From an uncultured Bacteroidota bacterium (GTDB taxonomy: Bacteria > Bacteroidota > Bacteroidia > Flavobacteriales_D > Sanyastnellaceae), in NCBI GenBank assembly GCA_903932685.1, contig CAIZGX010000064.1, positions 1 through 64,000 of the forward strand: a stretch of DNA of 64,000 nucleotides. The letters run 5' to 3'. The position numbers and the translations under genes were made by a program. Below, piece after piece: positions 37,273-51,093 of this stretch. The notes below the pieces were generated by a model. It did no database searches. It had not been told where the DNA came from and saw only the letters and a list, made by a program, of their open reading frames with translations. How positions within the stretch are numbered: the stretch's first letter is position 1; each line of letters begins with the position of its first letter.

Positions 37273-38681
37273 TAAAACTGGAAATATATAAAATCAACTT
37301 TTCCCCATTGTCCAAACAACGCCAAACAAGCCAACAGCACAGCGAATAACCATACCTTCCGATTGGAACCCATTGCCCGTGTTCCCATTACAATCTCGGT
37401 AACCTTTCTATCGATAAGCACAAACACAACCAACAACAAGATCTTTCCAATGATGACCGCTCCGTTTAACGGGACAAACACCGACGGAAGAAATCCAGGC
37501 TGCGACTGAAACGTTACTATTCCTTTTATAATCGCTGTTGCTTGCTCAAATGAACTTGATCGGAAAAATATCCAAAGAAAAGAAACACCCCCAAACGTTA
37601 ATACTGTTCCAAGCCACACTTTCAATTTCCCTTCCCACCGAACGTTCATTCGGTTTTCTAACACCAACCATAGTCCGTGCGCCATTCCCCAAACCACGAA
37701 GGTCCAATTCGCGCCGTGCCAGAATCCGCTTATGGCGAAGACAATGAACAAGTTCAACGACGTGCGCGCTGCACCCTTTCTATTTCCACCCAAAGGAATG
37801 TACACGTAATCTCGGAACCACGTGGAAAGCGAGATGTGCCATTTCGACCAAAACATTCCGACACCTGTGGAACGATAAGGTAACTTGAAATTTTCCATGA
37901 GTCGGAATCCCATTACTCGTGCTGCTCCAATGGCAATATCGCTGTACCCACTAAAATCGCAATAGATCTGAAAGCTGAAGAAGACCACTGCAATGCTCAA
38001 ATACATCCATGAGACTGCGCCTGCGTGTTCGTAGACCGGAGAAACAAACTGCGCCAAATTATCTGCAATAACCACCTTCTTGAACATTCCCCACACGATG
38101 CGTTGCATTCCAGCAGAAACATTCGAGTAAGTGAGCGAATGCCTTTCACGAAATTGATGCAAGACATTCTGCGGTCGCTCAATGGGTCCGGCAACCAATT
38201 GCGGATAAAACATGACATACAGCGAATAAATTCCGAAATGCCTCTCGGCCTTTTGGTTGCCACGATACACTTCCACCACATAACTTAAACTCTGAAAGGT
38301 GTGGAAGGAAAGCCCAATGGGCAGAAGAATGCTAAGCGTATTCAACGAATAATTCCATCCGATTAACTGTGCAATACCGTTGAAATTACCGATGAAAAAA
38401 TTGAAGTACTTGAACACCGCTAAAATCAATATCGTGCTGATGATGCTTCCAATTAACCAACGTCGTGCCTGGGGCTTCGAACTTTTTTCAATTTGAATGG
38501 CAGCTATATAATCGACTAAGATGGTAGCCAATAAAATAAAAATATACACCGGGACAAAAAACATGTAGAACACACAACTCGCTATGAGAAGCATGAGCCA
38601 ACGCCACTGATGCGGCAGTATGAAATACAATGCTGTTACAATGGGGAAAAATAAAAAGAACTCAATGGAATTGAATAGCAT
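37272..38681 (-). CDS. MBOAT-family O-acyltransferase
   Basis: A 469-aa inner-membrane protein with about 10-12 helices, similar to AlgI. The conserved catalytic His lies in FAISGFWHGANWTFVVWG (about residue 320), and the upstream YSDIAIGAARVMGF and WHISLSTWFRDYVYIPLGG signatures are intact. It transfers acyl groups across the membrane to a sugar polymer or lipid. Its neighbours are an SGNH protein and a GT4 glycosyltransferase with gaps of 1 nt or less, so a surface-glycan acylation unit is likely. Confidence 0.93.
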   Translation of the reverse strand: MLFNSIEFFLFFPIVTALYFILPHQWRWLMLLIASCVFYMFFVPVYIFILLATILVDYIAAIQIEKSSKPQARRWLIGSIISTILILAVFKYFNFFIGNFNGIAQLIGWNYSLNTLSILLPIGLSFHTFQSLSYVVEVYRGNQKAERHFGIYSLYVMFYPQLVAGPIERPQNVLHQFRERHSLTYSNVSAGMQRIVWGMFKKVVIADNLAQFVSPVYEHAGAVSWMYLSIAVVFFSFQIYCDFSGYSDIAIGAARVMGFRLMENFKLPYRSTGVGMFWSKWHISLSTWFRDYVYIPLGGNRKGAARTSLNLFIVFAISGFWHGANWTFVVWGMAHGLWLVLENRMNVRWEGKLKVWLGTVLTFGGVSFLWIFFRSSSFEQATAIIKGIVTFQSQPGFLPSVFVPLNGAVIIGKILLLVVFVLIDRKVTEIVMGTRAMGSNRKVWLFAVLLACLALFGQWGKVDFIYFQF

Positions 38682-38682
38682 T

Positions 38683-39792
38683 TTATTTTTTGTGTTGAAG
38701 AGTTTGTTGAATGCTCTCCCACATCAGCTCTGCTGCTTTGTCCCATGTGTATGTATGCTCGCGCATGATAGGGATACGCTGTCCCTGTTCAATCTTGACA
38801 ATGGCCTCTGCAATTTCAGAGACCTCAGTTGGATTCACGAAGAACGCCGATCCGTTTGAAACCTCCTCCATAACTGTTCCTTTGGAAGCAACTACAGGAA
38901 CGCCACATGCTTCCGCTTCAATCAGCGGGATTCCGAATCCTTCATAAAGACTCGGAAAAACTAGCCCTTCCGCTGCCGACATGAGCAAAGGAAGATCAGC
39001 AGTATGCACGTGTCCTAAAAACCGAATGTTCGTTCGGTAGTTGATTTTAGCCAAGGCAGCATCCAATTCCGGGTAATGCCAAAACTTGTTTCCCGCTATG
39101 ACCAAGGAAGATTCAACGCCTTGTTCTACAGCAGCGTTGAATGCCTCAACCACCCGGTGTACGTTCTTTCTAGGGTGCAGCGCACCGACGAATAAAAAGT
39201 ATTTTTTTCCTTGCGAAAATTTATCTCGAATGACTTCTTTCTTGTGTTCCTCTGCTATAGCAAACGTGTGGTCTATGCCGTTGCAAAGTACGTCAATAGC
39301 GGTTTCTGGAACGTTGAACATTTTCGAAATGTCTACTCTACTGAATTCACTCACGGTTGCCAAGCGTGTGCTCAGCTTCACGAAATCTGTTGTTCGACTG
39401 TTCCAGTAGTTCGCATACTTCTTCGGCATGAACTCGGGGTAGTGCACGAAGTTGATATCATGAATAACGGTGAGCTGCGGTACTGGACATCTGCGCGAGG
39501 CGTGTGCATCTGGAGAAACAAAAACATCTGCCTTTATTTTTTTCAAAACAAAAGGCACGCTGTAATCGAACCACCAATCGAATAACCAAGGTCTGCGCGC
39601 AGGAGGAAAAACGCGATGTTGAATCACATTCTTTCCAAACTGCCAATGATCGTCTTTCTTCCTATCGCTTAGTAAATGAAATTCGTGCTCGGGAAATCTG
39701 CGCGCCAATCGCTTTACCGTCTCGAACGTAAATCGACCAATGCCTTCCAGCTTGCCAGGAATAAGCAATCGGGTATTAATGGCAATGCGCAC
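38683..39792 (-). CDS. Glycosyltransferase family 4 protein
   Basis: A 369-aa GT-B fold glycosyltransferase. The N-terminal start is MRIAINTRLLIPGKLEGIGRF. The donor-binding part has FVGALHPRKNVHRVVEAF and the E-x7-E motif in EGFGIPLIEAEACGVPVVAS (about residue 285). It transfers a sugar from an activated donor to a growing glycan or lipid. It lies 1 nt upstream of the MBOAT gene. Acceptor and sugar cannot be told. Confidence 0.92.
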   Translation of the reverse strand: MRIAINTRLLIPGKLEGIGRFTFETVKRLARRFPEHEFHLLSDRKKDDHWQFGKNVIQHRVFPPARRPWLFDWWFDYSVPFVLKKIKADVFVSPDAHASRRCPVPQLTVIHDINFVHYPEFMPKKYANYWNSRTTDFVKLSTRLATVSEFSRVDISKMFNVPETAIDVLCNGIDHTFAIAEEHKKEVIRDKFSQGKKYFLFVGALHPRKNVHRVVEAFNAAVEQGVESSLVIAGNKFWHYPELDAALAKINYRTNIRFLGHVHTADLPLLMSAAEGLVFPSLYEGFGIPLIEAEACGVPVVASKGTVMEEVSNGSAFFVNPTEVSEIAEAIVKIEQGQRIPIMREHTYTWDKAAELMWESIQQTLQHKK

Positions 39793-39804
39793 CCCGGAAG
39801 AAAA

Positions 39805-40770
39805 TTAAAGCAGTTGTGAAACGATCTTCTCTACCGAATAGCCATCGGCTTCAGCCTTGTAGTTGCGTACAATACGGTGGCGAAGAATTGGAAGAGCTAC
39901 GGCTCTCACATCTTCGATGTCTGGACTGTATTTTCCGTTCAACGCGGCATTCACCTTCGCTCCAACAATTAAAAATTGTGAAGCACGAGGTCCAGCACCC
40001 CAGCTGAGGTATTGATTTGCTAGAGGGTCAGCATTTTCTCTATTTGGACGTGTCTTCGCAACCAAGCGAACAGCATACTCAATTACATTATCAGGTACCG
40101 GCATCTTACGAATCAGCTGCTGATAGAACTGAATTTCTTCAGATGAAATAACGGGAGAAAGTGTTTGTGACACTCCTGATGTTGTTTGCTTCACAATAAC
40201 CAACTCTTCTGCTAAGGTTGGATAGTCGACCCAAATGTTAAACATGAAACGGTCTAACTGCGCTTCTGGCAGAGGATATGTTCCTTCCTGCTCAATAGGG
40301 TTCTGTGTAGCCAAAACGAAAAATGGCGAAGGCAATATGTGTGTTACACCGCCTGCAGTTACGCGACGCTCTTGCATGGCTTCCAACAAAGCACTTTGTG
40401 TTTTCGGTGGCGTACGGTTAATCTCATCGGCCAAAATAATGTTCGAAAACAAAGGGCCTTTGATGAATTTAAACTGACGTGATTCATCTAAAATTTCAGA
40501 GCCAATGATATCGCTCGGCATTAAGTCGGGCGTGAATTGAATACGATTGAAAGACAATCCCAATACTTGCGAAAGCGTGTTCACCAAAAGTGTTTTGGCT
40601 AACCCGGGTACACCCACAAGCAAGCAGTGACCATTTCCCAAAATTGAAATAATGACGTCGCGCACGGCTTCGTCTTGTCCAACCATAACCTTTTGAATCT
40701 CAAATTTTAGTGCGTTGTATTTTTCATTCAACGCATCTAGAGCTTCTGCATCTGATGTAAATGTGTTCAT
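39805..40770 (-). CDS. MoxR-family AAA+ ATPase
   Basis: A 321-aa ATPase starting MNTFTSDAEALDALNEKYNA at 40770, just after the SurA-like gene (4 nt). An upstream ATG would read through that gene. The Walker A motif GVPGLAKT is at about residue 49, Walker B ILADEINR at about 112, sensor ATQNPIEQEGTYPLPEAQLDRF at about 155, and a C-terminal lid domain follows. MoxR proteins act as chaperones for metal or protein-complex assembly, often with VWA proteins. No VWA partner is visible here. Confidence 0.95.
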   Translation of the reverse strand: MNTFTSDAEALDALNEKYNALKFEIQKVMVGQDEAVRDVIISILGNGHCLLVGVPGLAKTLLVNTLSQVLGLSFNRIQFTPDLMPSDIIGSEILDESRQFKFIKGPLFSNIILADEINRTPPKTQSALLEAMQERRVTAGGVTHILPSPFFVLATQNPIEQEGTYPLPEAQLDRFMFNIWVDYPTLAEELVIVKQTTSGVSQTLSPVISSEEIQFYQQLIRKMPVPDNVIEYAVRLVAKTRPNRENADPLANQYLSWGAGPRASQFLIVGAKVNAALNGKYSPDIEDVRAVALPILRHRIVRNYKAEADGYSVEKIVSQLL

Positions 40771-40774
40771 GATA

Positions 40775-42118
40775 TTATTTTTTATTCCAGTTGAATTGAA
40801 ACGTACAGTTTTTAAACTGATCGTCCATGAATGAATAATTTTTCTTAAGAGCTTTTCCAACCCAAATGTCGGTTGCATTTTGGCGTTCAATACTTTCCGT
40901 TTTCGCTTGGAACAATTCATAGTCCTGCTCCATATTCGCTCTGTGTGCGGCAAGACGAGCGTCTAACTGGTAGATCACATATGCGTCTTTTCCATTTGGC
41001 TGCTTGGCTAATTGCGGTTCCGACAATTCTCCTTCTTTCAATCTAGACAAGGTCAAATTTAATTCCGCAGAAAGTGTTGCCACATCGTGACGCGTGCCTC
41101 CTGTTTGCATATTCATGATTTTTCCAGCCTGATTTTTCGTTTCTTCATCGGTGCTGAATCTTGCTGCGGCCGCATTGAATGAAATCTTTTTTGCCTTCAA
41201 TTCATTATAGACAGAATCTATTTGTGCTTTGCATCTATTGAAATCTTCGTCCTTAATTTTTGGAGACATTAGAATGTGACAAGCTCTGTAATACTCACCG
41301 CGTTTTTCCACCACTTTCACAAAGTGATATCCATAGGTAGATTTAAAAACAGGAGAATAATTCCCTTCATCTGTAGTAAAAACGGCAGACTCATATTCCG
41401 GAACAAAGCTTCCCTTTTTTATCATGTCGTAACAACCCCCTTTGAATTTCGACCCCGGATCTTCGCTGTGTCTGCGGGCTTGAATAGTCATACTTGTGCG
41501 TCCTGAAGCAATGTCGTTTCGCACACTGTCTAGGAATTGAATCACCTGTTGGTTCTCGCTTTCGGGAATAAGTGGCGCAATAACTATTTGTGAATATTGA
41601 ACTTGCTCACCAATGAGCGGAAGTGAATCTACCGGAAGAGATTGATAATACTTCAAGACTTGTGAAGGTGTGATTTTCACATTCTTCGTGATTTCATCTT
41701 GTTTCTTTTGGGTAAGCAATTGATCGCGAATCATTTCGAAAAAATCTACTTTCAGCTGCGAAATTGGTTTGCCGTAGTATGTTTCAAATTGTTCTACGCT
41801 GCCCAACATTTCTATGAAATAGGTGATTCTTTTTTCAACCTGTGCGTTTACTTCGCCGTCTGTAACCTCGACACTGTCTACCTTGGCTTGATGCAACAAA
41901 AGTTTTTGATACATCAAATTTTCAAAAATCGAGCATTCCTTTTCTGCAGCAAGTTGTGACTTCCCTTGGGTTAATTCGAATTTAGCGTTTTCAAAATCCG
42001 ACAGAAGAACAACTTCAGCACCCACACCTCCAATAATTTTATCTATGGTTTTTCCAGGCTGCGCCCATGAAAGGAAAGACAGCATCGCAAACACCAACCC
42101 CAAAAAACCTTTTTTCAT
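40775..42118 (-). CDS. SurA-like periplasmic peptidyl-prolyl isomerase
   Basis: A 447-aa exported protein. The signal peptide is MKKGFLGLVFAMLSFLSWAQ. A SurA N-like helical domain (about 20-160) is followed by two parvulin-type segments with EYESAVFTTDEGNYSPVFKSTYGYHFVKVVEKRGE and HILMSPKIKDEDFNRC. It is expected to escort outer-membrane proteins through the periplasm. It is one of three related genes in a row with gaps of 2-4 nt. Confidence 0.9.
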   Translation of the reverse strand: MKKGFLGLVFAMLSFLSWAQPGKTIDKIIGGVGAEVVLLSDFENAKFELTQGKSQLAAEKECSIFENLMYQKLLLHQAKVDSVEVTDGEVNAQVEKRITYFIEMLGSVEQFETYYGKPISQLKVDFFEMIRDQLLTQKKQDEITKNVKITPSQVLKYYQSLPVDSLPLIGEQVQYSQIVIAPLIPESENQQVIQFLDSVRNDIASGRTSMTIQARRHSEDPGSKFKGGCYDMIKKGSFVPEYESAVFTTDEGNYSPVFKSTYGYHFVKVVEKRGEYYRACHILMSPKIKDEDFNRCKAQIDSVYNELKAKKISFNAAAARFSTDEETKNQAGKIMNMQTGGTRHDVATLSAELNLTLSRLKEGELSEPQLAKQPNGKDAYVIYQLDARLAAHRANMEQDYELFQAKTESIERQNATDIWVGKALKKNYSFMDDQFKNCTFQFNWNKK

Positions 42119-42122
42119 TCGC

Positions 42123-42953
42123 TTATTGTTCTAATTTACCTTCAGATTTTGCCTGATCGTAAAGTCCGTTTCTCATTTTTTGCAAGAGCTCTTGCTTTCG
42201 TATGTTCAGCAAGATACTTGCAATATTGCTTCGAACCATTTCCAGTGGCGACGAATCGCCAGGCAGAAGGTAAGAACCAATTTTCACCCAAATTATTTCA
42301 CCATTGAAATTAATCTGTTGTGTGGAAGTTGCTTGGGTAATAAACTGCGAACGGTCTGCTATTGCTAATGGAATGAGCTGCGCAAATTGCTCCCAATTGA
42401 CGTATGTAGAATAGTTGTAATAATGCTTCGCTCCAACCTGAACACAAAAAGCTTCCCATGTTGCAATATCGTCAGAAGCAAAAGCGGTAGACATATTCTT
42501 AACGTCTTTTGATTTTTCTGGAAGAGAGCAAAATTTAAGTTGAATGAAATGCTCATTCACTTTCATTGAACTCTTATTGGCCTCGTAATACGTTTGAATT
42601 TGCTCGTCTGTAACGACGGTATCCATGTTCTTCTTAATCCAATCTTGCTCGTATGAATAAATGAGTAGCGACTTTCTGTAGTCTTCAATTCTGCGCTCTA
42701 CCGCAAGCTTTTCTTCCTCTGAAATTTTTTCAGCTTCTTGAAGTACCAACGCGTCTTTCAACCAAGACTGAATAATTTCCTGTGCGAGCGCGGTCGAATC
42801 TTCCGCCGAAATGTTGTTTGGAATACGCTCACGCAACTCCTCCATTGTCAATACTGCATCTCCCAAATGCGCAACGGCATCGGGCGTTGAATTACCGCAA
42901 CTGCCTATAATTACGACACAAAGTGCTGCTATTAAAAAATGTGCAGCCTTCAT
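42123..42953 (-). CDS. Lipoprotein with SurA/PpiC N-like domain
   Basis: A 276-aa lipoprotein. The lipobox is VVIIGSC (Cys at about residue 19). The helical body resembles the SurA N-terminal chaperone domain (AVAHLGDAVLTMEELRERIP, then a long helix pair). No complete parvulin catalytic domain is visible, so it may be a chaperone without isomerase activity. It lies between two PpiC genes and is probably cotranscribed with them and guaB. Confidence 0.75.
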   Translation of the reverse strand: MKAAHFLIAALCVVIIGSCGNSTPDAVAHLGDAVLTMEELRERIPNNISAEDSTALAQEIIQSWLKDALVLQEAEKISEEEKLAVERRIEDYRKSLLIYSYEQDWIKKNMDTVVTDEQIQTYYEANKSSMKVNEHFIQLKFCSLPEKSKDVKNMSTAFASDDIATWEAFCVQVGAKHYYNYSTYVNWEQFAQLIPLAIADRSQFITQATSTQQINFNGEIIWVKIGSYLLPGDSSPLEMVRSNIASILLNIRKQELLQKMRNGLYDQAKSEGKLEQ

Positions 42954-42955
42954 GT

Positions 42956-44938
42956 TTACTTCGCAATTGAATGAAGAACTTCTGTATTAACCTTGTAGGT
43001 GTGAGTCTTGCGCAGTTCTTCCACCCACATTTTGTCGAGGAAGTTTTGATACTCCGAAGTTACAAGTCCACGAGATTCAGATAGTTTCTTTGGAGACTTG
43101 TTCAACAACTCTTCAATGTCAACGACCAGAACTTGTCCGTTCATTGGAACATTCACACTTAATCCTTCCGTCCACTTAATTTTTCCTAACACCTCGCGAT
43201 CTTCACGTGCGAATAGGCCTCCCTCTGTTTGAAGGTTCAGCTGCGTACCTTGATTCAATTCTGCAGCCGCTTCAGATGGAGACTTTCCAGACTCAAGCAT
43301 CTTGCGAAGTTTGTTCGCGATTTCATCATTGGCGCATGTGTAAATCACCACTTCCGCGCGGTCTGGCCACATGAAGTTTGCCTTGTTTGCTTCGAAATAA
43401 GAATTCAATCCAACAGTGTCCTTCACGGCTTTCGACCAAACCAATTGATCTGTTAATTCAAACAACAAAATACCTTCACGGTATTCCTTCATTAACAGAC
43501 GAAAGGCAGGATACTTCCCTTCCAAGTGTGCATCTTCTTCACGCATAAGTTTGTCTTCAGCAAACATCTTTGCCTCATACTTCACGTAGTCTACCGGATT
43601 CAAATTCGTGTTTGCTCCTTTGCGAGTAATCATGGTTTGATAGAAGTCGTTCACGGTGTATTTCGTTCCAGAAACTTCACAGAACACTTTTTTCAATAGG
43701 CCTTTGCTAGCTTTCAACTGACCTACATACGTGCTGCTATCTGCCTTTGACGCAAGCTTGTTGATGCACTTCTGGTTATAAACGAAGTTGTATTCTTTTC
43801 CAATTTTCGAAAGGAATGAGTTCTTTGTTTTTTCAGCGCGAGCATCTTTCGAAACTTTTGCTTTGATGTCTTTCGACATGGATTCGAAGGAAGCCAAGGG
43901 CTTGTAGCCTAATCGTTTCACAATGTGCCAACCATAAGAAGTCTTGAACGGACGAGACACATCACCGTCTGCTTTCAATGCATAAGACGCTTCTTCGAAT
44001 TCAGAAACCATCTTGTTCGTTCCGAACCAAGGAAGTTCTCCGCCTTTGTTCTTCGTTGTAACGTCTTCGCTATATAGCGCACACAATTCTTGGAAGGTTT
44101 GTTTTCCTTCTAAAGCTTTTTGATAGATTTCGTTGATTTTGGCTTCTGAAGCGTCGTTCGCGTCTTCTTTCTTCGGCTTCACCATAATGTGTGCAACATG
44201 AATTTCTCCGCGTGCAGAACGACGTCCTGTTACTTTCAATAAGTGATAACCGTATTGAGTACGCACGGGCATGGTTATTTCACCAATCTTGGTATTGTAT
44301 GCAGCTGATTCAAACGGATAAACCATTTGGAAGGCAGTGAAATATCCAAGATCTCCGTTGTTCTTCTCAACTGATTTGTCGGTGCTGTATTTTTTTGCAG
44401 CCGATTCGAAAGACTCTCCAGCAAGAATCTTCTTGCGGATATCCATAATCTTATTGTAAGCCTTCAACGTATCAGCAGCCAAAGCGTTTGGCTTGCATTC
44501 AATAAGCAAGTGACTTGCACGAACTTCTTCTTGCAAATGCGAATAGGCCTCTTGCATAAGTTCGTCTAATTTTTCTTGATCGGTTAAGTACGGACGAGCC
44601 AATTGCGCGCGGTATCCTTGCAATTCATATTTGAATTTGCTTACGGTGTCTAAACCGGCAGCCTTTGCGGCATGCACTTTCAATTTAAAGTTGATGAATA
44701 GTTCCATGTATTCATCGAGTGATGCTTTTGTTACAACCGAATCGCGGTTGTTCTTTCTGAAAATGTTCTCGAATTCTTCCAACGAAACATCTTCACCGTC
44801 TACGCTTAGAACAACGGCAGATGGAACAGCAGCGGCCTTTTGTATGGGTTGCGCATTCGCACTTAACCAGGCTGTGCAAGTGAGCAAAACGCTTAAAAGT
44901 AGAACTTTTGTAAAACGCATATGGGTTGAATTAAACAT
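42956..44938 (-). CDS. Periplasmic peptidyl-prolyl isomerase with two PpiC domains
   Basis: A 660-aa exported protein. The ATG at 44920 gives the cleaner signal peptide MRFTKVLLLSVLLTCTAWLSANAQ; the ATG at 44938 follows guaB by 2 nt. Two PpiC repeats are clear: VRASHLLIECK...YPFESAAYNTKIGEITMPVRTQYGYHLLKV, and IHVAHIMVKPK...SYALKADGDVSRPFKTSYGWHIVKRLG. The C-terminal half is helical with a further SurA-like part. It is a probable outer-membrane-protein chaperone, downstream of guaB. Confidence 0.92.
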   Translation of the reverse strand: MFNSTHMRFTKVLLLSVLLTCTAWLSANAQPIQKAAAVPSAVVLSVDGEDVSLEEFENIFRKNNRDSVVTKASLDEYMELFINFKLKVHAAKAAGLDTVSKFKYELQGYRAQLARPYLTDQEKLDELMQEAYSHLQEEVRASHLLIECKPNALAADTLKAYNKIMDIRKKILAGESFESAAKKYSTDKSVEKNNGDLGYFTAFQMVYPFESAAYNTKIGEITMPVRTQYGYHLLKVTGRRSARGEIHVAHIMVKPKKEDANDASEAKINEIYQKALEGKQTFQELCALYSEDVTTKNKGGELPWFGTNKMVSEFEEASYALKADGDVSRPFKTSYGWHIVKRLGYKPLASFESMSKDIKAKVSKDARAEKTKNSFLSKIGKEYNFVYNQKCINKLASKADSSTYVGQLKASKGLLKKVFCEVSGTKYTVNDFYQTMITRKGANTNLNPVDYVKYEAKMFAEDKLMREEDAHLEGKYPAFRLLMKEYREGILLFELTDQLVWSKAVKDTVGLNSYFEANKANFMWPDRAEVVIYTCANDEIANKLRKMLESGKSPSEAAAELNQGTQLNLQTEGGLFAREDREVLGKIKWTEGLSVNVPMNGQVLVVDIEELLNKSPKKLSESRGLVTSEYQNFLDKMWVEELRKTHTYKVNTEVLHSIAK

Positions 44939-44940
44939 GA

Positions 44941-46500
<1,560 letters not shown>

Positions 46501-46520
46501 TTGTTTGAGGAAAGTGGAAC

Positions 46521-50499
<3,979 letters not shown>

Positions 50500-50502
50500 A
50501 TA

Positions 50503-51078
50503 CTAACGCACTTCTTCGAATACTTCGTTTACACTTTCTTCGAGTGCATTCAATTCGTTGAGTACTTCATTGAGTGAATCAGCAGGAACGGGTTGGGAAG
50601 ATCCTTTCCAAGAAGACACAACAGCTTTCACTTTATGAATAGCATCTTGGATGCGTGCTTTTGCTAATTTCCATTTATTCGTCTTAGCATCTGAATCACC
50701 CGAGTGGATATTCATTTCGTAGCGTTCAGCGGCGTTGAGCAAGCAAACGCGCAGGTCGTTTTCGTTCCAAGGTTTTGCAACGTAGCGATAAACTTGTCCA
50801 CGATTGATTGCGTCTATCACGGCCTCTATATCGGCGTATCCCGTTACTAAGATTCTCACGGCGTCAGGAAAGTCGTTGAGTGTAAGTTCAAAGAATTCTA
50901 CACCACTGAGCTCAGGCATTTTCTGGTCGGAAAGAATAATGGGAACTTCATTCGCGTTCAGATAAGCCACAGCTTCCTGAGGAGAAGTGGTTGTGAATAC
51001 ATCGAATTCTCTGCGGAATAGCGCTTTGAAAGCGATAAGGTTATTTTCTTCGTCGTCGAGGTAAAGTACTTTTATCAT
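50503..51078 (-). CDS. Response regulator with canonical receiver domain
   Basis: A 191-aa protein. The receiver domain (about 1-120) has the acid pair D8-D9 (LYLDDEENN), the phospho-acceptor D51 (ILSDQKMP), T79 (LVTGYAD) and K102 (VAKPWN), so it looks phosphorylatable. After it comes a helical tail of about 70 residues with no recognised DNA-binding or enzymatic domain. It follows the histidine kinase gene after 15 nt and is its probable partner. It is similar to the degenerate receiver at 56662-57153. Confidence 0.9.
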   Translation of the reverse strand: MIKVLYLDDEENNLIAFKALFRREFDVFTTTSPQEAVAYLNANEVPIILSDQKMPELSGVEFFELTLNDFPDAVRILVTGYADIEAVIDAINRGQVYRYVAKPWNENDLRVCLLNAAERYEMNIHSGDSDAKTNKWKLAKARIQDAIHKVKAVVSSWKGSSQPVPADSLNEVLNELNALEESVNEVFEEVR

Positions 51079-51093
51079 AAACCTAATTGGATC

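Noticed and set aside
40771-40953. N-terminal extension of the MoxR protein.
   Set aside because: It would read through the 3' end of the SurA-like gene; the start MNTFTSDAEAL after a 4-nt gap fits the family.
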